DNA from: Elusimicrobiota bacterium
Lineage (GTDB): Bacteria; Elusimicrobiota; Elusimicrobia; FEN-1173
DNA: 64,000 bases
Assembly: GCA_016715645.1 (NCBI GenBank)
Contig: JADJZR010000014.1
Coordinates: 1 to 64,000, forward strand
Reading direction: 5' to 3'
Positions 28,090-37,059 of the stretch are shown here, piece by piece. Each line of letters begins with the position of its first letter. Position 1 is the stretch's first letter. The notes under the pieces are model-generated. The model saw nothing but the letters and a program-made list of their open reading frames with translations, had not been told where the DNA came from and did no database searches. Position numbers and translations under genes: made by a program.

Positions 28090-29576
28090 TTTCCGACCAC
28101 GTGTTCAATCAGTTTTTCGATGGAGGGAGCCATTTTATTTAAAAGAGAGGTGGGGTACACCCCAATCCAAATCGTCAACACAACCAGAGGAACGACGGTT
28201 AGCAACTCTCGGCCCTTCATTTCCGACAATTTTCCTTCCCATTTGGAATTAAACGTTCCCAAAAAAACATCTTTAATGAGTTTCAAAAAGAAAGCCGCGG
28301 TCACCACGATGCCGATCACCGACAAGCCCACCCACAGCAACATGTCTTTCTGGCCGAAACCACCCAAGAAACAAAGGAACTCGCCCACAAAACCCGCCAA
28401 GCCCGGCAGTCCGAGTGACGCCATGGCCTGAACCGTCATGATTCCCGCAAAAATGGGCAACCGCGCCCCCAACCCGCCGAACTCGTCAATGTTGCGGGTA
28501 TGGGCTTGGTCGTAAATAACCCCCACCAACAAAAACAGGCTCCCGGTGATGATCCCGTGGGTCACCATTTGAACCATCGCTCCGGAGAGCCCCGCCGCCG
28601 CGTTGGTTCCGGTAATGGCCGCCATACCCAGCAAACAGTAACCCATGTGGTTAACGGAGGAATAGGCCACCATCCGTTTCATGTCGCGCTGGTTCATGGC
28701 GCAGAAAGCGCCGTAAACAATGTTCACGAACGCGATAAACAGCAAATAAGGGGCGAACCACCGGGTGGCCTCGGGCAAGATGGAATACGAGACCCGTAAC
28801 AAGCCATAGGTCCCCATTTTCAAGAGGACGCCCGCCAGAATCACCGACACGGCGGTGGGAGCCTCCACGTGGGCCAACGGCAACCAGGTGTGAAACGGAA
28901 ACGCCGGGACCTTGACCGCAAATCCAACGAACAAGGCCAGAAACACCCAAATAAACCGCGTGCCCACAAAAGCGCTGGACTGTTTGGCCAACTCCACCAT
29001 ATCGAACGTCCGCGGCTCGCTGGAAAAGTAAAGGGCCAAAATTCCCAACAGCATCAACACGCTTCCCGCCAAGGTGTACAGGAAAAACTTAACAGCCGCG
29101 TATTCGCGCTTGGGCCCGCCCCACACACCGATCAGGAAGTACATCGGGACCAACGTGATTTCCCAAAACACGTAAAACAAAAACATGTCCAAAGAAACAA
29201 ACACGCCCAGCATCCCTGTTTCCAAAAGCAAAAACCAGAAAAAATATTCTTTCAGGCGATTCTCAATCCCAAACGAGGCGATCAAGGCGATGACGGACAA
29301 ACCCGTGGTGAGCAGGACCAAAGGCAGTGATAAACCGTCGACGCCGACGATGTATTGAACGTTAAAGGCGGGAATCCAGGCAACCCGTTCCACCAACTGC
29401 ATGGTGTCCCAACCGCCCGCGGCCCCGTCGAAACGGGCCCAGGCGAGCAAAGACACGGCCAACGAAGCCAAGGCCGACCCCACCGCGGTCAACCGAATAG
29501 TCGCTTTGTTGTCTTTGGGAAGGGCCAAAATCACCAAGGCCCCGATCAACGGTAAAAAGGTTATTAGGCTCAACAT
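28086..29576 (-). CDS. nuoM: NADH-quinone oxidoreductase subunit M
   Basis: A 496-residue Mrp-antiporter-like membrane subunit. It has FYVFWEITLVPMYFLIGVWGG (catalytic Glu in TM5, near 140), AVKFFLYTLAGS (TM7 Lys), FPFHTWLPLAHVEAPTAVSVILAGVLLKMGTYG (about 225-260) and MKRMVAYSSVNHMGYCLLG (about 305-322). The ATG at 29576 has GAGGAGT ahead, so it can be initiated independently of nuoL (51-bp gap). Confidence 0.97.
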   Translation of the reverse strand: MLSLITFLPLIGALVILALPKDNKATIRLTAVGSALASLAVSLLAWARFDGAAGGWDTMQLVERVAWIPAFNVQYIVGVDGLSLPLVLLTTGLSVIALIASFGIENRLKEYFFWFLLLETGMLGVFVSLDMFLFYVFWEITLVPMYFLIGVWGGPKREYAAVKFFLYTLAGSVLMLLGILALYFSSEPRTFDMVELAKQSSAFVGTRFIWVFLALFVGFAVKVPAFPFHTWLPLAHVEAPTAVSVILAGVLLKMGTYGLLRVSYSILPEATRWFAPYLLFIAFVNIVYGAFCAMNQRDMKRMVAYSSVNHMGYCLLGMAAITGTNAAAGLSGAMVQMVTHGIITGSLFLLVGVIYDQAHTRNIDEFGGLGARLPIFAGIMTVQAMASLGLPGLAGFVGEFLCFLGGFGQKDMLLWVGLSVIGIVVTAAFFLKLIKDVFLGTFNSKWEGKLSEMKGRELLTVVPLVVLTIWIGVYPTSLLNKMAPSIEKLIEHVVGK

Positions 29577-29627
29577 GAACGATCACTCCTCATTAATAAT
29601 TTCATAACGGTCCGTCAGAAAAAAAGG

Positions 29628-31592
29628 TTATCCCAACACGCCCGCGATCCAAAGCAACAACACCCCCACGCCCAAGGCCGCGGCCAACAAATAATTTTGA
29701 ACGAAACCGGACTGAACGGCACGAACGCCGGACCCCAGACGATCGGCCAGCCATCCCCACCCGTTCACGCAAACACCGTCAACGATCACGTCGTCAACCC
29801 ATTTATGTACCCGCCCCAACCACTGCCCGACGGCACCCACGCCGTCCACCACAAACTGGTCCAAAAAATTGTAATCGAATTCCGCCAAAATCCGGGCGGG
29901 CTTAAAACAGAGGACGTCGGACAAATAAAGATAGGCCTTATCAAAATATCGGACGGTCACCAGCTGATAAAGGGCGGGGAACCGCCCCGCGACCCAAACG
30001 GGGTCAGGTTTCTTGAACACATACATGGCCACGGCCAACGAAAGACCGGCGGCCAAGGCCACGAGGGAAACCCCCAACACCACCCCATGACCATCGTGGG
30101 CGCCGTGATGAAGGGCGTTAATGACGACCCATTTATCGAAAGGAAAAACAAAGTGCAAGAGGAACCCGGCCCCGATGGAGAAAACCGCCAATATCGCCAA
30201 GGGAATCGCCATGGCCGGACCGCTTTCGTGGGCATGGCCGAACCGTTCCCCATCCCGGGGCGTTCCCCAGAATGTCAGGATCATCAGTCGGGTCATGTAA
30301 AAAGTGGTTAAAAAAGCGGCGAAAGCCGCCACAGCGAACAGAGCCGGATGGTGCGCGGCCAAAACCGCCCCCAAGATGGCTTCTTTGCTGTAGAACCCAG
30401 ACCCCACGTAGGGGAACCCGATAATGGCCAACCACGCGCAAAACATGGCGATGGCGGTGATGGGAAGCTTTTTTGCCAGCCCACCCATCAGTGGCATTTC
30501 GTTGGTGTGAACAGCATGAATCACACTGCCCGCTCCCAAGAACAACAGGGCCTTGAAAAAGGCGTGGGTGGTGAGGTGGAACATACCCGACTGCGGATCG
30601 CCCACTCCCATGGACATCACCATGAAACCCAGCTGGCTGATGGTGGAATAGGCCAACACCTTCTTAATATCTGTGGCCGTGAGGGCGCTCAAGGCGGCCC
30701 CGAGGGCGGTAATACCGCCGGTCCAGGCCACAAGGGTTAGGGCGAAAGGCGAAAGAGCGAACAGAAAATGGAACCGGGCCAACAAGAACACCCCCGCGGC
30801 CACCATGGTCGCCGCATGGATCAACGCAGAAACAGGAGTGGGACCTTCCATGGCGTCCGGAAGCCACACATGCAAGGGAACCTGGGCGGACTTACCGACC
30901 GCGCCGGCAAACAACAACAAAGAAATCACCGTGGCCAGTGCCGGCGTCAAACTTTTGTATTCGTTTCCGATCAGGCCGAAATTAAGAGTCCCCAACGAAG
31001 TGAACAAAAGGAGCAGTCCCAAATAAAACCCCACGTCCCCGATACGGGTTGTGATAAACGCTTTGCGGCTGGCGTAGGCCGCCGCGGGGCGTTCAAATTC
31101 GAAACCGATCAACAGGTAAGAGGACAACCCCATCAATTCCCATCCCATGAAAAACTGCAAAAGGTTGTTGGCCACAACCAACAGGAGCATGGCCGAAGTG
31201 AAAAAGGAGAGGTAGGCGTAATAGCGGGAAAAGCGGGGTTTGCCGTGTTGGTACCCCAGGGAATAGACCTGAACCAGGAAAGACACCACGGTGACCACCA
31301 CAAGCATCATGGCGGCCATCCCGTCAATCATAACCCCGGTTTCAACCCGAACGGGCCCGATGGTAAACCAGTCCCAGGTCCGTTCAAAGAAACGGCCCGA
31401 CACGCCTTCGAAGGGCAACAGGTCCGGTCGCAAATAGACATTGGCCAAAATACCGAAGGATTGAACCACCCCCCACCCCGCCGCCAAAATGCCAATCCAA
31501 GCCCCGCCCAACGGCAACTTTTTGCCAAAAAACAAAATCAAGACCGAAGCGGCCAGGGGCAACAGCGGGATGAGGTACGCGTAGTCCAACAT
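29628..31592 (-). CDS. nuoL: NADH-quinone oxidoreductase subunit L
   Basis: A 654-residue antiporter-like subunit with the long C-terminal lateral-helix region (about 500-654). It has the family blocks FFMGWELMGLSSYLLIGFEFERPAAAYASRKAFITTRIGD (about 145-185, TM5 Glu and Arg/Lys of TM7), QVPLHVWLPDAMEGPTPVSALIHAATMVAAGVFLLAR (about 240-275) and DIKKVLAYSTISQLGFMVMSMG (about 310-332). The length fits a normal NuoL and there is no sign of a Mrp-only protein. Confidence 0.97.
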   Translation of the reverse strand: MLDYAYLIPLLPLAASVLILFFGKKLPLGGAWIGILAAGWGVVQSFGILANVYLRPDLLPFEGVSGRFFERTWDWFTIGPVRVETGVMIDGMAAMMLVVVTVVSFLVQVYSLGYQHGKPRFSRYYAYLSFFTSAMLLLVVANNLLQFFMGWELMGLSSYLLIGFEFERPAAAYASRKAFITTRIGDVGFYLGLLLLFTSLGTLNFGLIGNEYKSLTPALATVISLLLFAGAVGKSAQVPLHVWLPDAMEGPTPVSALIHAATMVAAGVFLLARFHFLFALSPFALTLVAWTGGITALGAALSALTATDIKKVLAYSTISQLGFMVMSMGVGDPQSGMFHLTTHAFFKALLFLGAGSVIHAVHTNEMPLMGGLAKKLPITAIAMFCAWLAIIGFPYVGSGFYSKEAILGAVLAAHHPALFAVAAFAAFLTTFYMTRLMILTFWGTPRDGERFGHAHESGPAMAIPLAILAVFSIGAGFLLHFVFPFDKWVVINALHHGAHDGHGVVLGVSLVALAAGLSLAVAMYVFKKPDPVWVAGRFPALYQLVTVRYFDKAYLYLSDVLCFKPARILAEFDYNFLDQFVVDGVGAVGQWLGRVHKWVDDVIVDGVCVNGWGWLADRLGSGVRAVQSGFVQNYLLAAALGVGVLLLWIAGVLG

Positions 31593-31593
31593 A

Positions 31594-31902
31594 TCAGCCC
31601 TTTAACATCGTCAGATTTTCTGACAGAACGGTTTTAAAGTTGCGGTGGATGGCCAACACCAGCGCCAGTCCGACCACCGCCTCGGCGGCCGCCAAAGCGA
31701 TGATAAAAAGCGCGAACCCTTGCCCCCAAGGTTGGCCCGGGTGAAGATAGCGATTGAACGCAACAAAATTGATGTTGGCGGCGTTAAACATGAGCTCTAT
31801 GCCGATTAAAATTCCCAGAACATTGCGCCGGGCCAAGGCCCCGAACATCCCCACAGAAAACAAGATCGCCGAAACCAACAGGTACCCGGTGAGACCTAAC
31901 AT
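31594..31902 (-). CDS. nuoK: NADH-quinone oxidoreductase subunit K
   Basis: A 102-residue, three-helix membrane subunit. The two conserved membrane Glu positions are present in IGIELMFNAANINFVAF (near 34) and AAAEAVVGLALVLAI (near 70). It overlaps nuoJ by 7 bp and nuoL starts 1 bp after it. The sequence is ordinary for the family. Confidence 0.97.
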   Translation of the reverse strand: MLGLTGYLLVSAILFSVGMFGALARRNVLGILIGIELMFNAANINFVAFNRYLHPGQPWGQGFALFIIALAAAEAVVGLALVLAIHRNFKTVLSENLTMLKG

Positions 31903-32393
31903 GAAGTTTTGTCCCTTTTGGAAAAGTGGACCGCGCCGATTAAGGCAGCTAACAGTACCAGGGAGATGGCTTCAAAAGGAAACACCCAGTCGCGGATCAA
32001 CAGGAGGCCTAAACGGGCCGTGGTTGGTTCCGATGGGTTTGGAACAGGAGCCGCCGGGAGCTTGCGAAAAAGCGCCGCCAAGAGCCCCACAAAAATCCCA
32101 GTCAGAATCAGCCCCCATCCCCACTGAGCGTTCACCTGTTTCACGACCCAATCTTTCGGACTTCCAGACAAAAGAACGACAAACAACAACAGCACGGTGA
32201 TCCCCCCCGCATAAACCAGTATTTGAGAAACAAAAAGGAAGTCCGCTCCCAACAAAGCAAACATTCCCCCCACGCCGGTGAGCGACACCACGAGCCACAG
32301 GGCGCAATGGAAAATATTTTTCAAGGTCACAGCCAATATCGCCGGGACCAATATCATGGCCGACAACAACCCGAACACAGCCGACTCAATCAC
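31896..32393 (-). CDS. nuoJ: NADH-quinone oxidoreductase subunit J
   Basis: A 165-residue membrane subunit with five predicted helices. ALLGADFLFVSQILVYAGGITVLLLFVVLL (about 45-75) contains the conserved Tyr-Ala-Gly-Gly pi-bulge motif of the helix that transmits the conformational change. I take the GTG at 32393 as the start, with GAGGAGTTCGT ahead. A MITE copy and a 94-bp spacer separate it from nuoI, so transcription between nuoI and nuoJ crosses an insertion. Confidence 0.95.
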   Translation of the reverse strand: MIESAVFGLLSAMILVPAILAVTLKNIFHCALWLVVSLTGVGGMFALLGADFLFVSQILVYAGGITVLLLFVVLLSGSPKDWVVKQVNAQWGWGLILTGIFVGLLAALFRKLPAAPVPNPSEPTTARLGLLLIRDWVFPFEAISLVLLAALIGAVHFSKRDKTSC

Positions 32394-32487
32394 ACGAACT
32401 CCTCTTCCGTTGTAGTTGCCCCATTTATGGGGCGACTTTCAATCCCGTCCAAAAAACGCCCGATAAATCGGGCAACTACAAAATTCG

Positions 32488-32604
32488 GTAACTACTCAGG
32501 CCCCTCACCCTACCCTCTCCCGAGAGGAGAGGGAAAATCTTTGTTTTCCTTCCCCTCTTGGGGGAAGGTGCCCCGAAGGGGCGGATGAGGGCCGGAGCAG
32601 TTAC
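32488..32604. mobile_element. MITE-like element between nuoI and nuoJ
   Basis: A 117-bp copy of the family found inside the kinase gene. The ends are GTAACTACTCAGGCCCCTCA and, reverse-complemented, GTAACTGCTCCGGCCCTCAT. It is flanked by a perfect 8-bp direct repeat AAAATTCG (32480-32487 and 32605-32612). This is an independent confirmation of an 8-bp target duplication. It lies 9 bp after the nuoI stop and inside the operon. Confidence 0.85.
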
Positions 32605-32613
32605 AAAATTCGT

Positions 32614-33150
32614 TCAAAAGGCCACCGGGTCGGATGGGGTGGACGACCCATTGGATTTGATATTGATCCCGGCTTTTTGGCCTTGGGCCATAAACCGAGC
32701 CCAAATTTGGCCGAAATCAGAACCGGCCGGTTGCGCCACATCCGGCCGCCAATCCATGACAAAATCGTTCCGGTTCGTAAATGAAAGCTCATATTCTTTT
32801 GTGTGATGGACGGATTTGGGTTTCGTGGGACACACCTCTTCGCACAACCGGCAGTAATTGCATTTCCCAAAATCGATTTTGTACCAGGACAAATCTTTCT
32901 TCTTTGTTTCTTCGTTGCGTTTCGATTCAAGTGAAATGCAAGCGGATGGGCAGGCCCGAACGCACATTTCGCAGGAAATGCAAATTTCCGGATGAAACGC
33001 CAACGCGCCCCGAAACCGGTCGGATAAAGAAAGTTTTTCGTGGGGGTATTGGACCGTGATGGAGGGCAAAAACAGGTGGCGAAGAGTAACGCCCAATCCC
33101 GTGACCAGGCCCCGAGCCACGTCATAAACTTTTTTAAAGTACGCGCCCAT
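32614..33150 (-). CDS. nuoI: NADH-quinone oxidoreductase subunit I (ferredoxin-like)
   Basis: A 178-residue peripheral-arm subunit with two 4Fe-4S motifs, CISCEMCVRACPSACI (near 63-78) and CNYCRLCEEVCPTK (near 106-119), the N6a and N6b clusters. The ATG at 33150 shares a base with the nuoH stop; the longer reading to 33444 is a shadow of nuoH. The C-terminal 50 residues (WRPDVAQPAGSDFGQIWAR onward) are an extension over the shortest homologues. In a complex without NuoEFG, this subunit would be near where ferredoxin docks, by analogy with the photosynthetic and archaeal complexes. Confidence 0.96.
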   Translation of the reverse strand: MGAYFKKVYDVARGLVTGLGVTLRHLFLPSITVQYPHEKLSLSDRFRGALAFHPEICISCEMCVRACPSACISLESKRNEETKKKDLSWYKIDFGKCNYCRLCEEVCPTKPKSVHHTKEYELSFTNRNDFVMDWRPDVAQPAGSDFGQIWARFMAQGQKAGINIKSNGSSTPSDPVAF

Positions 33151-34373
33151 TAACGCATCCTCAACAAAAATAGAAAACCGGCCACCGCTACGTTGGCCAA
33201 GGACCAGGGAAGAAGAAATTTCCAGCAGAATTCCATAAGCCGATCGACCCTCAAGCGGGGGTAAGTCCACCGAATCCAAATGAAAAGGAACGCCAAAAAG
33301 AATGTTTTTCCGAAGAACCACACATACGAGGGAATAAAGCCTAAAGAACTGTGCAAGGGGTTTCCCCCTCCCAAAAACAAAACGGCACCCAGGGCGCAGG
33401 CCAAGAACATGTAGGCGTATTCCGCCATGAAGAACATGGCCCATTTCATGCCGGAATACTCTGTATGGAACCCCGAGGTTAACTCCGACTCGGCCTCAGC
33501 GATATCAAAGGGCGTGCGGTTGGTTTCGGCGATAGACGAAATCAAGTAGATAATAAAAGAAATTTGACCCACGATCGGATAAAAAATAAACCATTTAGGC
33601 AGGAACCCGGCCCATGCGCCGGACTGTTTCATCATGATTTCGCCCAACTGCAACGACCCCGCCCACATCACCACAGGGAGCAAGGATATCACCCGAGGAA
33701 TTTCGTATGAAACCACCTGGGCCGCGGCCCGCAACCCGCCCAACATGGAATATTTGTTGTTGGACCCCCACCCGGCCATTAGAAGGCCGATCACCGAAAG
33801 GCCCGACACGCCCAAGACAAACAATAAGCCCACATCCAGCCCCACCGGCGCCAGCCCCGCGTGACCGAGCGGAATGGGAGCAAAACACACCAACGCCGGA
33901 GCCACCGCCACGATCGGCGCCACAAAATGCACCCATCGGTCCGCCCCGGCGGGGACCAAATCTTCTTTCAACAACAACTTAATACCGTCGGCAATGGTTT
34001 GAAGAACACCGTGAAACCGGCCCACCCGCATGGGACCCAGACGCACTTGGATGTGAGCGGCAATTTTCATTTCCCACCACACCAAAAAAATCGGCAAAAC
34101 TTGGATTAAAGTCAAAACCACCATGCAAGGAACCGCGATCAATATCGCCGATCCAATCCAGTCGGGCCCGCCTTTGTTAGCGACCCATTGGGTCACGAAC
34201 CCGTGGGCCTGGTGAAAATATTTATCCGGTTCCCCCACTAAAATGGTTAAAACGAATAGGGGTAACAGAAACGCCGCCAAAACCAGCGCGGACGAAATGT
34301 AACGACGCCGAATGGATTCGGCCGATTGGGAAGGGGCCCAGGGCCCGGTCACTGTCCACGGTCCCCGAGCCAT
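33150..34373 (-). CDS. nuoH: NADH-quinone oxidoreductase subunit H
   Basis: A 407-residue membrane subunit forming much of the quinone channel. It has QVRLGPMRVGRFHGVLQTIADGIKLLLKEDLVPAGAD (about 110-145), ETNRTPFDIAEAESELTSGFHTEYSGMKWAMFFMAEYA (about 280-318) and the C-terminal FIWIRWTYPRLRVDRLMEFCWK. About eight helices are visible, preceded by an extra N-terminal helix region (about 25-50). The ATG at 34373 overlaps the nuoD stop. The space where nuoE, F and G stand in 14-gene operons is absent here, because nuoD and nuoH overlap. Confidence 0.97.
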   Translation of the reverse strand: MARGPWTVTGPWAPSQSAESIRRRYISSALVLAAFLLPLFVLTILVGEPDKYFHQAHGFVTQWVANKGGPDWIGSAILIAVPCMVVLTLIQVLPIFLVWWEMKIAAHIQVRLGPMRVGRFHGVLQTIADGIKLLLKEDLVPAGADRWVHFVAPIVAVAPALVCFAPIPLGHAGLAPVGLDVGLLFVLGVSGLSVIGLLMAGWGSNNKYSMLGGLRAAAQVVSYEIPRVISLLPVVMWAGSLQLGEIMMKQSGAWAGFLPKWFIFYPIVGQISFIIYLISSIAETNRTPFDIAEAESELTSGFHTEYSGMKWAMFFMAEYAYMFLACALGAVLFLGGGNPLHSSLGFIPSYVWFFGKTFFLAFLFIWIRWTYPRLRVDRLMEFCWKFLLPWSLANVAVAGFLFLLRMR

Positions 34374-35533
34374 TAGCGGTCCACCTCGCCCAACACGATG
34401 TCGATGGATCCTAAAATGGCCACGACGTCGGCCACTTTCCAACCTTTCAGCATATCCTGCAACATAGCCAAATTGATAAAGGAAGGCGCGCGCAGATGCA
34501 ACCGATAGGGGCTTAACCCGCCATCGGAGACGATGTAGACACCCAACACACCCCGGGCCCCTTCCAACTGAGCATATGATTCTCCCGCCGGTGGACGTAA
34601 GTTGGCTTTGGGAACCTTGCCCATAATTTCGCCAGCGACCAACCCCTCCAGGGCCTGGTCTAAAATGGAGCAGGACTCGGCGATTTCGTCCCGGCGAACC
34701 ATGTAACGGTCCCAACAGTCACCGTTTTGACGGACGGCCGCAGTAAATTGAAACTTGGAGTAGATCCCATAGGGAGCGTCTTTGCGCAAGTCCATGGGAA
34801 CACCGCTGGCTCGCAGGTTGGGTCCTGTCACCCCATAAGAAATCGCCATTTCTTTTTTCAAAACACCAATCCCTTTGGTCCGGTCCATGAAGATGGGGTT
34901 GTAGCTCAAAAGATCGTCGTATTCCTTTAAACAATTTCTCATATGGGCCACAAACTTCCGGGCCTTTTCGACCCATCCGTCAGGCACATCGTTGGACACG
35001 CCGCCGATACGGACATAGTTGTAGGTGATACGGGCCCCGCACAATTGCTCAAACAGGTCCAAAATCATTTCCCGTTCCCGCCCAAAAGCGTAAAGGAACG
35101 GCGTAAACGCGCCGATATCGATCCCAAAAGTTCCGATGAACAATAGGTGGGACGCGATCCGGTTCAGTTCCCCCACAATGACCCGAAGATATTCCGCCCG
35201 TTGGGGTATTTCGACCTTCAACAATTTTTCCACAGCCAACGCGTAGGACCAGTTATTGAGCATGGCGCACAAATAGTCGTCGCGGTCGGTCAGAATGGTG
35301 AATTGGCCGTACGTGCGATTTTCCGCCAACTTTTCGACGCCCCGGTGAAGGTATCCCAAATCCATGGCTGCGCCGGTCACGACCTCGCCGTCCAGTTTCA
35401 GGACCACCCGCAACACCCCGTGAGTCGACGGATGTTGGGGTCCCATGTTGAGCAACATTTCTGTCTCCGAGACCCGCTCCATCTTGGTCTCAAAAGAAGG
35501 GCCCGACAACAACGAATCCGCCCTCTCATTCAC
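34373..35533 (-). CDS. nuoD: NADH-quinone oxidoreductase subunit D
   Basis: A 386-residue 49-kDa-type subunit of the connecting arm. It has MLLNMGPQHPSTHGVLRVVLKLDGE (about 26-50, quinone-site His and Tyr region), LGYLHRGVEKL, and the C-terminal ARGVLGVYIVSDGG and DIVLGEVDR. It lacks the hydrogenase cysteine pairs, so it is a respiratory NuoD rather than a hydrogenase large subunit. It is separate from nuoC, not fused. Confidence 0.97.
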   Translation of the reverse strand: MNERADSLLSGPSFETKMERVSETEMLLNMGPQHPSTHGVLRVVLKLDGEVVTGAAMDLGYLHRGVEKLAENRTYGQFTILTDRDDYLCAMLNNWSYALAVEKLLKVEIPQRAEYLRVIVGELNRIASHLLFIGTFGIDIGAFTPFLYAFGREREMILDLFEQLCGARITYNYVRIGGVSNDVPDGWVEKARKFVAHMRNCLKEYDDLLSYNPIFMDRTKGIGVLKKEMAISYGVTGPNLRASGVPMDLRKDAPYGIYSKFQFTAAVRQNGDCWDRYMVRRDEIAESCSILDQALEGLVAGEIMGKVPKANLRPPAGESYAQLEGARGVLGVYIVSDGGLSPYRLHLRAPSFINLAMLQDMLKGWKVADVVAILGSIDIVLGEVDR

Positions 35534-35550
35534 AACACCAACAACTGACT

Positions 35551-35647
35551 TTCCTTCTCCTCTTGAGGACCGGCAGAGCTCCGGTCACTGGGGGCGGCAG
35601 AGCCGCTCATGGGAAGGTGCCCCGAAGGGGCGGATGAGGGAGTCATG
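35551..35647. repeat. Degenerate copy of the MITE family between nuoC and nuoD
   Basis: The right-hand block GAAGGTGCCCCGAAGGGGCG followed by GATGAGGG matches the other copies. The left end is replaced, and the middle carries a foreign insert with CGGCAGAGC and a near-mirrored GCGGCAGAGCCGC. No target duplication is seen. It fills most of the 127-bp gap between two genes that are otherwise tightly packed. Confidence 0.6.
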
Positions 35648-35660
35648 CTATTCTCTGACA

Positions 35661-36188
35661 TTATTTGACTCCCGGAAGTTTCGGCGTCCCAATCTCACTG
35701 CCATTATCGTATTTGTCAGCTGTGTGGACATAATCTTTCCGCAAGGGCCAACCGGGATACCCCTCCCACAACAAGATCCGTTTGGGGTTCGGATGGCCGT
35801 CAAACCCAATGCCGAACAGGTCAAAGGTCTCCCGTTCTTGCCAATCGGCGGCGGAAAAAAGTCCGGACAAAGAAGGAAGCGTGGGCCCGCCGTCCCGGGG
35901 AAGGTCCACTTTGACCACCAGTTGGAGAGCGGGTTGGGAAGATCGAAGAAAATGATAAACCACTTCAAAGCGGTTTTCTTTCACGTAGTCGACGGCGGTC
36001 AGAAAGTTCAAGAAATCAAAACCCAAATTTTGTTTTAAATGGCCCGCCAACTCTTTAACCTGGGCCCCGGGGACCTTCACCTGCAAATCGTCAATGGCCC
36101 GAACAAACTTGGGATCCGCCGAAACAACCTCAGCCGCGTCGGGAAACCGTTCCTTAATTTTTTGTAAGAGGGCGACTTTGTCCATCAT
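35661..36188 (-). CDS. nuoC: NADH-quinone oxidoreductase subunit C
   Basis: A 175-residue 30-kDa-type subunit. It has [21 protein letters not shown] (about 58-78), and the signature [36 protein letters not shown] (about 118-152). The length is normal for a stand-alone NuoC. It overlaps nuoB at the start. Confidence 0.96.
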   Translation of the reverse strand: MMDKVALLQKIKERFPDAAEVVSADPKFVRAIDDLQVKVPGAQVKELAGHLKQNLGFDFLNFLTAVDYVKENRFEVVYHFLRSSQPALQLVVKVDLPRDGGPTLPSLSGLFSAADWQERETFDLFGIGFDGHPNPKRILLWEGYPGWPLRKDYVHTADKYDNGSEIGTPKLPGVK

Positions 36189-36715
36189 CCCGCCTTAAAC
36201 GCCAGGGCGCGTTTTTGTGCGGAGATTTTATCGATCTTGTTTTGCAACGCCAAAATGGCATTGAGCAAGGCCTCGGGGCGGGGCGGACAGCCGGGGATAT
36301 AAACGTCCACGGGGATAATCCGATCGACTCCTTTCACCACCGAATAGGAGTCATAATAAGGGCCACCGCAGTTGGAACAGGCGCCCATGGAAATGACAAA
36401 ACGGGGGTCCGGCATCTGGTTGTAAAGTTTCTCAATGGCGGGAGCCATTTTTTTGGTCACGGTTCCGGCGATGATCATCAGATCGGCTTGACGGGGAGAC
36501 GGGCGCGGGATCACGCCCAGCCGGTTAACGTCGAATCGGGTGGCGTAAGCCGCCATCATTTCAATGGCACAACAGGCCAGCCCGAACGTCAACGGCCAAA
36601 TGCTGGATTTGCGAGCCCAATCAATAAAAAAGTCCACGGTGGTCATGCTGATCTCGCCAAGGCCGCCAACTTTATAAAGGGTGGAAGGAAGGACCTTGTC
36701 TTGAATTACTCCCAT
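36185..36715 (-). CDS. nuoB: NADH-quinone oxidoreductase subunit B
   Basis: A 176-residue subunit carrying cluster N2, the last iron-sulfur centre before quinone. The four ligands are in [10 protein letters not shown] (adjacent cysteines, near 45), GACSNCGG (near 110) and PGCPPRPE (near 142). I prefer the ATG at 36715 (GGAG seven bases ahead) to the TTG at 36736. It overlaps nuoA by 10 bp. Confidence 0.97.
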   Translation of the reverse strand: MGVIQDKVLPSTLYKVGGLGEISMTTVDFFIDWARKSSIWPLTFGLACCAIEMMAAYATRFDVNRLGVIPRPSPRQADLMIIAGTVTKKMAPAIEKLYNQMPDPRFVISMGACSNCGGPYYDSYSVVKGVDRIIPVDVYIPGCPPRPEALLNAILALQNKIDKISAQKRALAFKAG

Positions 36716-37059
36716 GTCAACGCTCCGTTGCGCCAAGCATAGATAAGCCCGACAAACAACAGGGCCACGAATAACATCACCGCTATAAACCCCTCAACTC
36801 CCAGGGAATAAAACTGCACCGCCCATGGAAAAACGAACAACGCTTCCACGTCAAATAGCACGAACAGGAGAGCGAACACATAGAACCGGATGTTGGGAGA
36901 AACCCAAGCGCCGCCCACGGGTTCCATACCGCATTCATAGGCGGAGAGGTCTTTTTTAACGCCTCGCTCCCGAACCAAAGACGCCACCGTGAGCAAAACG
37001 GGAAAGAACACCGCCGCGATCCCGGCGAATACCAGTATATGGAAATAATCGAAGGCCAT
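36706..37059 (-). CDS. nuoA: NADH-quinone oxidoreductase subunit A
   Basis: A 117-residue, three-helix membrane subunit. It has the [40 protein letters not shown] block (about 41-80), including the loop Cys near the quinone site. The ATG at 37059 shares a base with the methyltransferase stop, which ties the quinone enzyme and complex I into one transcript. Confidence 0.97.
   Translation of the reverse strand: MAFDYFHILVFAGIAAVFFPVLLTVASLVRERGVKKDLSAYECGMEPVGGAWVSPNIRFYVFALLFVLFDVEALFVFPWAVQFYSLGVEGFIAVMLFVALLFVGLIYAWRNGALTWE

Noticed and set aside
34373..35533. NuoD as a NiFe-hydrogenase large subunit
   Set aside because: The paired CxxC nickel ligands are absent and complex I motifs are present.
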